From: Parabacteroides sp. 52
GTDB taxonomy: Bacteria > Bacteroidota > Bacteroidia > Bacteroidales > Tannerellaceae
Length of the DNA: 64,000 nucleotides
Reading direction: 5' to 3'
Assembly (NCBI RefSeq): GCF_010500925.1
Contig: NZ_QVMG01000003.1
Coordinates: 1-64,000, forward strand
The position numbers and the translations under genes are program-made. Positions 1 to 9,700 of this stretch are shown here, piece by piece. Every line of letters begins with the position of its first letter. Position 1 is the first letter of the stretch. A model generated the notes under the pieces. The model was not told the DNA's origin, made no database searches, and was given only the letters and a program-made list of their open reading frames with translations.

Positions 1-214
1 TATAAAGAATTCAAACTGCTCCACCACTGCAAGCAGTGGTCCCCCTCTTCTTATCCAAGAAGAGGAGCCAAGATAGTGCTGGTTGGTGTAAGGGGATGTA
101 TTGCGGCCGTAGGATTGCATCCCACGGTTATTCACATGAAACCCCTCCGGGGTTCATTGGTGACATCTTTTTTCGAGGTGATTCGTGCTTATTCGTATCT
201 GCGATTTACCTTTT
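1..214. repeat. Palindrome-rich intergenic segment (REP-like)
   Basis: No gene is supported here. Three perfect or near-perfect palindromes occur close together: CCACTGC-aa-GCAGTGG at 24-39, CCTCTTCTT-atcc-AAGAAGAGG at 44-65, and ATGAAACCCC-tc-CGGGGTTCAT at 136-157. A GGGATG/CATCCC pair lies between them. Short GC-rich hairpins in an AT-rich intergenic region look like a REP-type dispersed repeat. No flanking transposase is visible, and copy number cannot be judged from one window. Confidence 0.4.
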
Positions 215-1021
215 TTATTCTTCCTGAATCCAGGAAATCACATAATCCAAATTTTCCTTTTCCGGAAAATCCTTTACTACTTCATACCGGCCGGCAATAC
301 CTAGTTCCCGGCAACTCAGCTCAAAGTGACAAAGGGCAATACCGATATCGATAGAATCGAATGAGAGGTAAGGTTTTTTGTAAAAATGCAATACCTTCTC
401 TTCATATAAGACACGCCATTCCTGCTTATTATTCGCCGAAGGTGCCAGGCGAACCATTTCAAGGGGTTGAGAATACTTCCCGGCACTATCTTCCGTCAAT
501 GGATGCGTGAAGTCCTTTTCAAAGAAAAGTTCCCCAAAAGGCTTCCGGGAACTATGTTTTTTATCCGCCTGCACGATATATTTTTCCAGGAACCGCTGTC
601 CGCCTCCCGGATAACCGACAGGTGATACAATCCTTAATTTCTCATTCGTCCCAAGTGACACCTGCTTTTTGAAGTCGCCCCGACTGAAAGAGCCCCCCAG
701 CCAACAGGTCCCTAATCCCAGATGTGTACAAAACAACACTGCCTCTTCAAACATATAAGCGGCTGCAGTCTCGGCTAAAGGTGCATCCTCGTATATCAAC
801 ACCAGGTAATCACACGCTCCTTTCACCCATCCGTAGGTTCCTAGTTTGATGGGCTCCTCATCGGATTTTGTATGTATCAGTTCGATTCTTGCTTTTACAC
901 CAAACGGAGCTTGCAACTGATCGATATATTGTCGGATTTGGGCACTATGCTCTTCGCGCAAAGGTTCACCCGTATATGTACGGACAGAACGCCGCTTTTG
1001 AATGGTTTCTATATGATTCAT
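215..1021 (-). CDS. Nitroreductase family protein (TM1586-type)
   Basis: 268-residue cytoplasmic protein of the FMN-dependent nitroreductase fold, most like the fused-repeat TM1586 group. The N-terminal RRSVRTYTG and the central segment with CTHLGLGTCWLGG are the usual flavin-binding features, and a second half-domain with APSANNKQEWR follows. The substrate cannot be read from sequence; family members reduce nitro compounds or quinones with NAD(P)H. It is transcribed in the same direction as the thiol-redox genes upstream but is separated from them by about 100 bp containing its own -7 motif, so it may be an independent unit. The start is the first ATG and gives the canonical RRS(V/I)R position near residue 10. 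Confidence 0.85.
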   Translation of the reverse strand: MNHIETIQKRRSVRTYTGEPLREEHSAQIRQYIDQLQAPFGVKARIELIHTKSDEEPIKLGTYGWVKGACDYLVLIYEDAPLAETAAAYMFEEAVLFCTHLGLGTCWLGGSFSRGDFKKQVSLGTNEKLRIVSPVGYPGGGQRFLEKYIVQADKKHSSRKPFGELFFEKDFTHPLTEDSAGKYSQPLEMVRLAPSANNKQEWRVLYEEKVLHFYKKPYLSFDSIDIGIALCHFELSCRELGIAGRYEVVKDFPEKENLDYVISWIQEE

Positions 1022-1095
1022 ATTTTACTTGTCATAGCTGTACGTATCCTTCTTCTCTAAAAACCATACCGCAGCCATTAGTTGATTTTCAGAGC

Positions 1096-1103
1096 CAAAG
1101 ATA
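1096..1103 (-). promoter_or_regulatory. Putative -7 promoter element (TATCTTTG)
   Basis: A perfect match on the minus strand to the Bacteroidota -7 consensus TAnnTTTG, about 75 bp upstream of the nitroreductase start. No clear -33 TTTG is seen at the expected spacing. Confidence 0.45.
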
Positions 1104-1119
1104 AAGAAAATCTCTTCCC

Positions 1120-2814
1120 CTATTTGTTTGTATCCAGGTTATCCGGTTTGTAACAACAAAAATCTTTACATGTAGCGGAAGCATATGTTTTGTATCCTCC
1201 GGAAAGGTTATAAACATTAGTAAAACCTTTCTGGATGAGTATTCTGTATGCCAGATAACCACGTAGACCGATGGCGCAATACAAGATGATCCTTTTATCG
1301 GTCGGAATCTCATCCAATCGCTTCCGCAAATCATCGACAGGTATATTCACTGCCCCTATTATATGATTCATACCGTATTCCTCTTCCGTGCGCACATCCA
1401 ACAGGAAATCCTTTGTCGGATCGAGGGCTGCAATATCCCGCCAATAAGCGATCTTTATTTTTCCCTTCAATATGTTTTCCGCTACGAATCCGGCAATATT
1501 CACCGGGTCTTTCGCCGATGAGAAAGGAGGGGCATAGGCTTGTTCCAGTTCGCTCAGGTTATAGATAGTGCCTTTGTTTTGTATCACTTGTGCCATCATC
1601 TCAATGCGTTTATCTACCCCGTCGAAACCAACCACCTGCGCCCCATACAATTGTCCTGTTTCAGGAGCAAAAACGATTTTAATTGAAAGCGGCTGTGAGC
1701 CGGGATAGTATCCGGCATGCGAATAGCCATGGGTATACGACGAAAGATACTTTATATGCTGTCGCTTCAACACCTTGGCAGAAACACCGGCAGTGGCAAC
1801 CGTCAGGTCAAATACTTTAGCAATAGAGGTTCCGATGGTCCCTTTATATATACATTTATTCCCTTCCAGGATATTGTCGGCAGCTATCCGGGCTTGTTTG
1901 TTTGCCGGGCCTGCCAAAGGGATTAAGGCCGGTTGATGGCTCACCGGATTATTTACCTCGACAGCATCCCCCACGGCGTATATATGCGCATCAGAGGTTT
2001 GCATATATTCATTTACCCAGATACCTCCCAAGGAGCCGATCTTCAATCCGGCTGATTCAGCTAATTGCTTTTCCGGACGAACACCGATGCTGGATATCAC
2101 CATATCGGTTTCGATCTGTTGCCCTCCATCCAGTAAAACCCTCAAGGTATCGCCGGCGGCCTCAAAGCCTACGACTTTTTCCTTTAAACGGAGGTTGATA
2201 TTTTTCTCTCTCACGTGTTGATGCACCATGCTGGCCATGGAGAAATCCAACGGAGCCATCACCTGTTCGCCCATCTCTACAATGTCGACTGTCAGTCCGG
2301 CCTCGTATAGATTTTCCGCCATTTCCAGTCCGATGAATCCCGCTCCCATAATCACAACCCGCTTGATATGGTGTTGCTTGATATACGATTGGATTGCATC
2401 GGTATCCGGCACACTTCTCAATGTAAATATCGCCGGGTGGTCGATACCAGGGAGTGGAAGTCTGATAGGGGCTGCTCCGGTAGAGACGAGCAATTTGTCG
2501 TACGACTCTGCGTACTCCTCTCCGGTTGACAAGTTTCTGACCTTTATTGTTTTATCCTCCGCGGAAATAGAAGTTACTTCCGATAGCAAGCGGATATCTA
2601 TACGAAATCGGTTCGTGAATCCTTCAGCCGTTTGCACAAACAGATCATCCCGCTCCGTGATTGTTCCCCCGATATAATACGGAAGTCCGCAGTTCGCGTA
2701 CGAAACATATTCTCCTCGCTCAAACAGGATAATTTCTGCATTTTCATTCATCCGACGGAGCCGGGCGGCAGCTGTTGCTCCTCCCGCTACTCCTCCAATG
2801 ATTACTATTTTCAT
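1120..2814 (-). CDS. CoA-disulfide reductase / FAD pyridine-nucleotide disulfide oxidoreductase with C-terminal rhodanese domain
   Basis: 564 residues from the start chosen here; an upstream in-frame ATG at 2889 would add 25 unlikely residues before MKIVIIGGVAGG. The N-terminal FAD Rossmann motif GGVAGGATAAARLRR is followed by the single-cysteine motif SYANCGLPYY typical of CoA-disulfide reductases and NADH oxidases. A second Rossmann fold (GAGFIGLEMAENL) binds NAD(P)H, then comes the dimerisation domain. A rhodanese domain fills roughly residues 450-550 with a catalytic-loop cysteine in YCAIGLRG. Fusions of this type reduce CoA persulfides/polysulfides or CoA disulfide and hand sulfane sulfur to the rhodanese. 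A cysteine-rich tail (CKDFCC) is unusual. It follows the MarR, thioredoxin and rhodanese genes in the same direction, pointing to thiol/sulfane-sulfur homeostasis. Confidence 0.9.
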   Translation of the reverse strand: MKIVIIGGVAGGATAAARLRRMNENAEIILFERGEYVSYANCGLPYYIGGTITERDDLFVQTAEGFTNRFRIDIRLLSEVTSISAEDKTIKVRNLSTGEEYAESYDKLLVSTGAAPIRLPLPGIDHPAIFTLRSVPDTDAIQSYIKQHHIKRVVIMGAGFIGLEMAENLYEAGLTVDIVEMGEQVMAPLDFSMASMVHQHVREKNINLRLKEKVVGFEAAGDTLRVLLDGGQQIETDMVISSIGVRPEKQLAESAGLKIGSLGGIWVNEYMQTSDAHIYAVGDAVEVNNPVSHQPALIPLAGPANKQARIAADNILEGNKCIYKGTIGTSIAKVFDLTVATAGVSAKVLKRQHIKYLSSYTHGYSHAGYYPGSQPLSIKIVFAPETGQLYGAQVVGFDGVDKRIEMMAQVIQNKGTIYNLSELEQAYAPPFSSAKDPVNIAGFVAENILKGKIKIAYWRDIAALDPTKDFLLDVRTEEEYGMNHIIGAVNIPVDDLRKRLDEIPTDKRIILYCAIGLRGYLAYRILIQKGFTNVYNLSGGYKTYASATCKDFCCYKPDNLDTNK

Positions 2815-2856
2815 TTGTAAATTATGTTTTCGGTTAATAGTGTCTACGGGAAAATA

Positions 2857-2869
2857 TTTCTTTTTGAAA
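2857..2869. promoter_or_regulatory. Weak copy of the TTTCC-N3-GGAAA operator
   Basis: TTTCTTTTTGAAA lies in the 94-bp gap between the marR-like gene and the CoA-disulfide reductase. It resembles the 13-bp palindromes near 4177-4353 with mismatches, so it may be an internal operator. AT-rich chance similarity is also possible. Confidence 0.25.
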
Positions 2870-2908
2870 TTCCGTGATCTCGTTTTCACACGGATTCTTT
2901 TCCTGTAA

Positions 2909-3289
2909 TTAGGGAAGGATGGCAGTCTTCAATGATTCAGGGATATTGAATTCTGCACATTTTATCGATTCGAGTTTTTTACGTCCCAATTCTGTCAAGG
3001 TAAAATACATCTGGCGTTTATCGTCTTTGCCGACAATACGTTTGATAAGCTTTTTCTTTTCTACAGACTTTATCACCTTGGATGTATTCGAATTGCTTAA
3101 GCCCAAGACTGCGGCCAGTTCGTTGGAAGAGTATTTTTGCGTATTCAATGAGCATAATAACATTCCTTCGTTCAATCCCAGGTCGTATGTACGTTGAAAG
3201 TTTAATTCAAATTCATAAATTGTCCTATACAAATCCCTGATCTGACACAGCGTATTTACTTGTGAATTGTTCGTATTATTAGCCATCAT
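2909..3289 (-). CDS. MarR-family winged-helix transcriptional regulator
   Basis: 126 residues, short for MarR (usually 140-160). The central winged helix is clear: a helix-turn-helix with SSNELAAVLGLSNSNTSKVI near residues 54-73, then the wing with KRIVGKDDKRQMYFTLTELGRK and the conserved DKR that contacts DNA. Three cysteines (positions 15, 46, 111) lie outside the HTH, and thiol-sensing MarR proteins use such residues; that this one is a sensor is inference. It sits inside a leftward group, 16 bp after the thioredoxin gene and 94 bp before the CoA-disulfide reductase. It is the obvious candidate to bind the repeated TTTCC-N3-GGAAA sites in the divergent promoter region and so co-regulate the RND pump. 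Confidence 0.88.
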   Translation of the reverse strand: MMANNTNNSQVNTLCQIRDLYRTIYEFELNFQRTYDLGLNEGMLLCSLNTQKYSSNELAAVLGLSNSNTSKVIKSVEKKKLIKRIVGKDDKRQMYFTLTELGRKKLESIKCAEFNIPESLKTAILP

Positions 3290-3305
3290 CGCATTTTACT
3301 TTATA

Positions 3306-3779
3306 TTACTTTTTTAATAGGACTTTGTCAATCGCCTCTTTCAATTGTTGTTTAGGCAGTGCACCGGCTGCCATCTGTGGCTGCTCGTCCATCGGCACAA
3401 ACAAGAGTGTCGGAATACTTCTTATGCCAAAGGCTGCGGCAAGATCCGGCTCTGTCTCTGTATTGATTTTATAAATATAGATACGGCCTTCATATTCAGC
3501 CGCCAGCTCTTCCAATACCGGAGCTATGGCTTTACAGGGACCACACCAATCCGCGTAAAAATCAATCAATGCCGGTTTATCCCCCAAATACTGCCATTGG
3601 GTTGGATTGGCTTCAAAATTAGCAACTTTTGATAAGAATTCTGCTTTTGTTAAATACATTGTTTTCATTTTAGTCTCTTTTTTAGTGATTACGTTTGTCT
3701 GACTTTTTGTTTCTGCTTTACTATTGCAAGAGATCAGCCATACAGATATGACTGAAATGACAAAGATGAGATGTCGCAT
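3306..3779 (-). CDS. Periplasmic/lipoprotein thioredoxin
   Basis: 157 residues from the chosen start. The hydrophobic N-terminus followed by WLISC is a lipobox, and a long charged linker precedes the fold, so the protein is probably tethered facing the periplasm. The catalytic motif is WCGPC, followed by KAIAPVLEELAAEYEG and the cis-proline loop IRSIPTLLF, all standard for thioredoxin. An ATG 159 bp further upstream is open in frame but overlaps the rhodanese gene and lacks family similarity. A cytoplasmic start at the internal MKTMYL cannot be excluded. It lies 16 bp downstream of the rhodanese gene and 16 bp upstream of marR; probable job is reducing disulfides or persulfides outside the cytoplasm. 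Confidence 0.9.
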   Translation of the reverse strand: MRHLIFVISVISVWLISCNSKAETKSQTNVITKKETKMKTMYLTKAEFLSKVANFEANPTQWQYLGDKPALIDFYADWCGPCKAIAPVLEELAAEYEGRIYIYKINTETEPDLAAAFGIRSIPTLLFVPMDEQPQMAAGALPKQQLKEAIDKVLLKK

Positions 3780-3795
3780 TTTATTCTGTTTTCGT

Positions 3796-4095
3796 TTAAA
3801 AATTAAACCAGCTTCCGCCATTATATACTTCTGCAAATCCTTTATTCCGTAACAGGGATGCTGCACTACGGCTACGCATGCCGCTGGCACATACGGTGAT
3901 AATCGGTTTGTCCTTTTCCAGTTTTGAGATATTCTCACTCAGACTATCCAGAGGGATGTTGATTGAATGAGCAGCTGCTCCTTGTTTATACTCTTCCGCT
4001 GTCCGCACATCCAAAAGTGTTGCTCCATTCTCTAAGAGCGTGTTGAAATCGGCTTTGTCCTTTAATCCGAACAGCCTGTTGAAAAATCCTGCCAT
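3796..4095 (-). CDS. Single-domain rhodanese-like protein
   Basis: 99 residues, one rhodanese domain. The segment LLDVRTAEEYKQGAAAHSIN is the CH2-type motif, and the active-site loop reads CASGMRSRSAASLL with cysteine near residue 70, as in thiosulfate sulfurtransferases of the PspE/GlpE/YgaP type. No signal peptide is evident, so it is likely cytoplasmic or membrane-associated. It is the first gene of the leftward redox unit. In other bacteria rhodanese plus a two-helix DUF2892 membrane domain form one protein (YgaP); here a free DUF2892 protein is encoded at the far end of the divergent RND operon, which supports linking both arms. Confidence 0.9.
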   Translation of the reverse strand: MAGFFNRLFGLKDKADFNTLLENGATLLDVRTAEEYKQGAAAHSINIPLDSLSENISKLEKDKPIITVCASGMRSRSAASLLRNKGFAEVYNGGSWFNF

Positions 4096-4159
4096 ACTAT
4101 TTACATTTTATTGTTTGACTTTTACGACTTTCATTTTGTCTGTTTTTATGTTTGCGATA

Positions 4160-4167
4160 CAAAGGTA
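4160..4167 (-). promoter_or_regulatory. Putative -7 element of the rhodanese-thioredoxin-marR unit
   Basis: TACCTTTG on the minus strand, a perfect TAnnTTTG match 65 bp before the rhodanese start. The palindrome at 4177-4189 lies immediately upstream, between the -7 and the expected -33 position, where a bound repressor would block RNA polymerase. Confidence 0.55.
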
Positions 4168-4176
4168 TATATTTTA

Positions 4177-4353
4177 TTTCTATTGGAAACTACTTCTTAT
4201 TGAAAATATTTAATAGATAGTTATATGTCGTTAATTATGAAGTATTTGCAATTTGTTAAATAAAACATAAAAATCTTTTCCATATTATTTTCCTTTGGAA
4301 ATTTGTTTCTTTGGAATATATTGTTTTCCTTTGCGATATATTTCCAATGGAAA
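4177..4353. promoter_or_regulatory. Cluster of TTTCC-N3-GGAAA operator-like palindromes
   Basis: Four related sites occur in the divergent region: TTTCTATTGGAAA at 4177-4189, TTTCCTTTGGAAA at 4289-4301, TTTCTTTGGAAT at 4306-4317 (imperfect) and TTTCCAATGGAAA at 4341-4353. Each is a 12-13-bp near-perfect inverted repeat. One overlaps the leftward promoter and three lie just before the TolC-like gene. The natural candidate ligand is the MarR-type protein encoded at 2909-3289. No perfect TAnnTTTG element for the rightward operon was found; the operators contain TTCCTTTG, a near match. Confidence 0.5.
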
Positions 4354-4376
4354 CTAAACTGAACAGATATAAAAAA

Positions 4377-5684
4377 ATGAGAAGAACAACGATCATTACA
4401 TTAAGTGCAATTGCCTTTACGCTCGTGGTAGAGGCACAAAACGGTTCATATATAACGGCCGATCAGGCGGTAAATATGGCGATCGAAAACAACAGCCATA
4501 TAAAAATGTCGGAGATGGACCGGAAAATAGCGAATGCCGACTTTCATCAGACCGACGCCATTTTCCTGCCGCAAATCACCTTGGGATATACGGCATTGAC
4601 GACAAACAATCCCTTGAACGCTTTCGGATTCCTGTTACAGCAGGAATCGGTTACGGCGATGGATTTCGATCCGGCGAAATTGAATCATCCGGGAGCGACA
4701 CAAAACTACGGTACCCAGGCGGAAGCGAAGCTACCCCTTTTAAACCTGGATATGATCTACGCCCGCAAAGGTGCCCGGGCGCAGGAAGAGATGTACCAAT
4801 ACAAGGCCGAACGCACGAAAGAATACATCGCGTTCGAAGTACAAAAAACATATACCGGCTTGCAAATGGCTTATCAGGCGCGCGATATCCTCCAGGAATC
4901 GCTCGAAGACGTGAAGCAGATACACCGGTCGGTGACGAACTTCTACGATCAGGGTCTGGTACAGAAATCGGATGTGTTGAACGCCCAGGTGCAGGTCAAC
5001 ACCATCGAAAGTGCTTTGGCGAAGGCGGAAAGCAATATCCATAACGCCTCCAACGGACTTCGTTTGTTGATGGGTCTGGATATCAGTGAGGAAGCGTATA
5101 CGACTGACTCGTTGGTGCAAAAGAAAAAAATATATCCTGAAACGACGCTATCCCTCTTTCGCCCGGATATCCTGGCGCTCCAGAAAGCCGTGGATGCAAC
5201 GGATATGATGGTCAAGTCTTCCCGCATGGCCTTTCTGCCACGCATCAATGCTTTTGCCTCGTACAATCTGAACGATTCACAGGCGTTTAAGTTCAGAAAC
5301 GATTCGTATCTGGCCGGTATCAACCTGAGCTGGGAGATCTTCTCGGGCAACCAGAACCGTAATAAAATGAAATCGGCGCAATACCAAAAAAAACGGATGC
5401 AGGAAGAATTGAACCTGCATATTAAAAAGGAACAACTCGAATTGGACAAGGCCCGGCGCGACCTGAACGACTCGCAAACGGAGATCGACAAACAACAGAT
5501 AAATGTGGAACAAGCGGAAGAAGCCTTGCGCATCCTGGCCGACCGCCACAACGAAGGACTGGCGAATACGACCGATCTCTTGATGGCGCAAGCCCAGTTC
5601 TCCCAGCAGAAACTTCTGCTCTCGCAGGCCATTATGTCGTACAACGTGATCGAAGCGTACCTTCATTTTTTATCAAACAACTAA
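4377..5684 (+). CDS. TolC-family outer membrane efflux protein
   Basis: 435 residues from MRRTTIITL, which begins a good signal peptide ending near VVEAQ. An in-frame ATG at 4347 lies inside an operator palindrome and is less likely. The two tandem repeats of the TolC fold are visible as long amphipathic helices rich in Q, A and E, with ITADQAVNMAIENNSHIKM opening the first half and LRPDILALQ-type sequence opening the second. It should form the outer membrane channel of the tripartite pump encoded by the next two genes, 23 bp and 1.1 kb downstream. Base composition of this and the next two genes is visibly more GC-rich than the flanks. Confidence 0.92.
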   Translation: MRRTTIITLSAIAFTLVVEAQNGSYITADQAVNMAIENNSHIKMSEMDRKIANADFHQTDAIFLPQITLGYTALTTNNPLNAFGFLLQQESVTAMDFDPAKLNHPGATQNYGTQAEAKLPLLNLDMIYARKGARAQEEMYQYKAERTKEYIAFEVQKTYTGLQMAYQARDILQESLEDVKQIHRSVTNFYDQGLVQKSDVLNAQVQVNTIESALAKAESNIHNASNGLRLLMGLDISEEAYTTDSLVQKKKIYPETTLSLFRPDILALQKAVDATDMMVKSSRMAFLPRINAFASYNLNDSQAFKFRNDSYLAGINLSWEIFSGNQNRNKMKSAQYQKKRMQEELNLHIKKEQLELDKARRDLNDSQTEIDKQQINVEQAEEALRILADRHNEGLANTTDLLMAQAQFSQQKLLLSQAIMSYNVIEAYLHFLSNN

Positions 5685-5707
5685 GAACTAAACAAAAAAA
5701 GACAGAT

Positions 5708-6790
5708 ATGAAAATTTCAAGAAACGCAGTATTAGGCATTATAGCAATATCCTTGTTTTATTCCTGCTCATCAGCCGATGGACAGCAAGAGAAAGGGCAG
5801 GCGGCCGTAAATGTAGAAACCTATTATCCGACGCAGTCGGGCAACGACGGCTTCTACCTCAGTGGCGAGATCACCGCCCGGCAAACAGCCGTCATCAGCA
5901 CCCGCATGATGGGCTTTATCCATAAGATACACAGCAAACCGGGCGATAAGGTTTCGGCAGGACAATTATTGGTTTCGATCAGTAGCGATGAGATCCGGGC
6001 GAAAAAGGCACAGATCCAGGCGATGATCACCGAAGCCGAAGCAGCGGCTAAAAATGCGGAACGCGACTACGAGCGCTTCCGGACACTGTACGCGCAAAAC
6101 AGCGTATCGGACAAAGAGCTGGAAAACGTCGCCCTGCAACATACCTCCATGCAGGCCAAAGTAGAAATGGCGCATCAGCAGATGAATGAAGTCAACGCCA
6201 TGTTGGCCTATACCGATATCCGCGCGCCCTTTGCGGGAACGATCACCCAAAAGATGATGGACGAAGGCAGTATGGCCCATCCGGGCATGCCGATCCTGAT
6301 GATGGAACAAAACGGCGAATGGCAGATCGTAGCTTCTGTACCCGAAAGTTACATCCCGTACGTAAAAGTAGGCGATGCCGCCCGGATAGAAATCAAATCG
6401 TTGGGAGCCACCCTGACCGGGAAGGTGTCGGAGCTTAGCCCTTCGGCTTACCGCGCGGGCGGGCAATACGCCTTGAAACTGGCGATCGATACGCAGGACC
6501 AGACGAATATCCATTCGGGTATGTATGTGAATGTATTTATCCCCCATAAAGTCAAAACGGATACGCCCTCAAAGATCCTGATCGATACGAATTCATTGGT
6601 GTACCGCGATCAGCTGACGGGGGTGTATGTGGTAAACGATCGCAATGAAGCCAGCCTGCATTGGGTGCGGCTGGGTAAGACGGTCGGCAATCAGATCGAA
6701 GTGCTTTCGGGCTTGAATGCCAACGATAAAGTGGTGTTGCGTGCGGAGAGTAAATTGTATAACGGGGTGAAAGTATCGACATCCAAATAA
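5708..6790 (+). CDS. RND efflux periplasmic adaptor (membrane fusion protein)
   Basis: 360 residues. The N-terminus has a lipoprotein signal ending in LFYSC, so it is probably anchored by lipid to the inner membrane. The order is barrel-sandwich first half with GFIHKIHSKPGDKVSAGQLL, an alpha-hairpin rich in A, E and Q (residues about 95-150), the second lipoyl half with YTDIRAPFAGTI, then beta-barrel and membrane-proximal domains. It is 23 bp after the TolC-like gene and 9 bp before the pump gene. It should bridge pump and channel. Substrates cannot be deduced. Confidence 0.93.
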   Translation: MKISRNAVLGIIAISLFYSCSSADGQQEKGQAAVNVETYYPTQSGNDGFYLSGEITARQTAVISTRMMGFIHKIHSKPGDKVSAGQLLVSISSDEIRAKKAQIQAMITEAEAAAKNAERDYERFRTLYAQNSVSDKELENVALQHTSMQAKVEMAHQQMNEVNAMLAYTDIRAPFAGTITQKMMDEGSMAHPGMPILMMEQNGEWQIVASVPESYIPYVKVGDAARIEIKSLGATLTGKVSELSPSAYRAGGQYALKLAIDTQDQTNIHSGMYVNVFIPHKVKTDTPSKILIDTNSLVYRDQLTGVYVVNDRNEASLHWVRLGKTVGNQIEVLSGLNANDKVVLRAESKLYNGVKVSTSK

Positions 6791-6799
6791 ACGAAAACA

Positions 6800-9700
6800 A
6801 TGGAAAACGGAATTTCAGGAAAAATAGCCAAGGCATTCCTTCAGTCGAAACTGAGTATCCTGCTCTTTATCGCTTTTATGCTCTTGGGAATCTTCAGCAT
6901 CTATCTGATCCCGCGTGAAGAGGAGCCGCAAATCGATGTGCCGATGGCGGATATTATGGTAGGTTATCCCGGCGCCACGCCACAGGAGGTAGAGTCGAGA
7001 ATTATGCAACCGCTCGAAAAGGTGGTGTCGAATATCAAAGGCGTCGAACATATCTATTCGACTTCGATGAATGATATGGGCATGCTGACCGTGCAATTCT
7101 TTGTCGGCGAAGATGTGGAGCGTTCGTTGGTGAAGCTCTACAACGAGATCATGAAGAATATGGATCGTATGCCGCAAGGAGCGACTATGCCGCTGGTGAA
7201 ATCGCGTGCCATAGACGATGTTCCCGCCCTGGCGTATACGCTCTGGAGCGAAGAGATGGGTGCTTATCCCTTGCGGCAGGTGGCCGAAGTGGTAGGCGAC
7301 GAGATCAAGAAGATACCCGATGTCGCCCAGGTGAATATTGTCGGCGGACAAAGTCGCGAATTGAAAGTGATATTCGACAAAGATAAAATGGCGCAGAACA
7401 AGCTCGATTTCGGAGCAATTGCCCAAGCCTTGCAAGCGAACAACGCGCAGATGCAGAGTGGCAATATCATCACCGGCGACCAGGTCTACGCCGTGCAAAC
7501 GGGTAGTTTCTTTACCGACGTGGAAGAAGTTAGAAGTCTGATCGTCGGCACGAACGACAATCAGCCGGTCTACCTTTACCAGATCGCCGAAGTAGAAGAT
7601 GGTCCCGAACTGCCTAAGCAGTATGTTTCGTTTGGTTATGGCGCGGCGGCAAAAGCCAAAAAAGACGCGATGCCCGATGATTATTCGGCGGTAACCCTGT
7701 CAATTGCCAAGAAAAAAGGAGCCGATGCCATGCAACTGGCCAAGGTGGTGAACGAGAAAGTGGAACACCTGAAGAAAGAGGTGATCACCAATGATATACA
7801 GGTGGAAGTCACCCGTAACTACGGCGAAACGGCCTCCGACAAGGTATTCGAATTGTTGTCGCATCTCTCGATCGCGATCGTTATCGTCACCCTTTTTGTG
7901 ATGCTGGCGATGGGCTGGCGCGGCGGATTGGTCGTCTTTCTTTCCGTGCCGGTCACCTTTGCCCTGACGTTGTTTGCTTATTACTTCCTGGGGTACACTC
8001 TCAACCGCATTACGCTGTTTGCTTTGGTGTTCGTCACGGGCATTGTGACCGACGACTCCATTGTGATTGCCGAGAATATGCACCGGCATTTCAAGATGAA
8101 GAAACTGCCGCCGTTGCAAGCGACCTTGTACGCGATCAACGAGGTGGGTAACCCCACGATCCTGGCAACGCTTACCGTGATTGCTGCCGTACTGCCGATG
8201 GCATTTGTTTCGGGCATGATGGGTCCGTATATGAGTCCGATGCCGATCGGCGCATCCATCGCGATGACGTTCTCCTTGATTATCGCCTTGACGCTCACGC
8301 CTTATTTCGGTTATTTATTCCTTCGCCATAAAGATAAAAAAGGCAAAAAACAAGAAGAGAAATCCGAAGAAGAAACGTCGGATCTGCGCCAGACGAAGAT
8401 GTATCGGTTGTACGCCAAGACGATCACTCCATTTTTGGAAAACAGAAAATACCGCTGGAGCTTTATGCTTGGGCTGACCGTGATCCTATTGGCCACCTTC
8501 TCTTTATTTTACACCAAAGCGGTGCCCGTAAAGATGCTTCCTTTCGACAATAAAAACGAGTTTCAGGTTGTCATCGACATGCCCGAAGGCACCACGTTGG
8601 AACGCACGGCTGCCGTGACCAAAGAACTGGCGGTGTATCTGAGCCGGAACGCGATGGTCACGAATTACCAGACCTATGTAGGTACATCGGCCCCGATCAG
8701 TTTCAACGGCTTGGTGCGGCATTACGATATGCGCCGGGGGGAAAACGTGGCCGATATACAGGTCAACCTGGTTGGCAAAGGCGAGCGCAGCGAACAAAGC
8801 CATGATATCGCCTCTTCCGTGCGTGCCGATCTGCAAGCTATCGCAAAGAAATACAACGCCAACGTAAAGGTGGTCGAAGTGCCTCCCGGCCCACCGGTGA
8901 TGTCGACCATCGTTGCCGAGATCTACGGTCCGGACTACGAACAGCAGATCGACGTCGCCCGCCAGGTGAAAGATATTCTGGCGACGACCGACAATGTGGC
9001 CGATGTGGATTGGTCGGTAGAAGACACACAGATCGAATATAAATTCGACGTGGATAAAGACAAAGCGATGCGGTTGGGCATCCCCAACGCGCAAGTGGTT
9101 CAGAACCTGCGCGCGGCGTTGTCGGGCATGCCGGCAGGCGTCTTGCACCTGCCCGCTTCCGTGCAACAGGTAGGCATTGTATTGCAATTGCCCGAAACCG
9201 AAAAAGCGAGTCTCGAAGAGGTATTAAGTCTGAAGGTGGTCAAGCCACAGGGAATGGCCGTGCCGATCAGCGATCTGGTGACGGTGACCCAAGGTGAGAA
9301 AGCGAAAAGTATCCAGCGCAAAGACCAGAAACGCGTGGTGTTTGTGTTGACCGAAGTGGCTGGCGACCTTGAAAGTCCGATCTATCCGATCACTATGGTA
9401 TCAGACAGATTGTCCGAGATAAAACTGCCCGAAGGATATACCTTATCGGAAGAATACAGCGAACAACCGCGATACGAAGACCATTTCGCCTTGAAATGGG
9501 ATGGCGAATGGCAGATCACCTACGAAGTATTCCGCGACCTGGGTTTGGCGTTTATGTTGGTATTAATCATTATATACACCCTGATTGTCGGTTGGTTCCA
9601 GAACTTTATCACGCCGTTGGTACAGTTGGCCGCCATACCGCTTTCGTTGATCGGGATTATTCTCGGACACTGGGCGTTCGGCGCTTATTTCAGTGCCCCT

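Noticed and set aside
2815-2889. Upstream start of the CoA-disulfide reductase at 2889
   Set aside because: It would add 25 basic residues before the canonical FAD motif that normally begins within the first residues.
4347-4376. ATG at 4347 as start of the TolC-like gene
   Set aside because: It lies within an operator palindrome, and the 4377 start gives a normal signal peptide.
5966-6547. Long minus-strand reading frames opposite the adaptor and pump genes (also 6815-7498 and 8504-9187)
   Set aside because: They are antisense to strongly conserved RND genes, have biased composition (many His, Arg, Asp), and show no family similarity; they arise from GC-rich codon usage.
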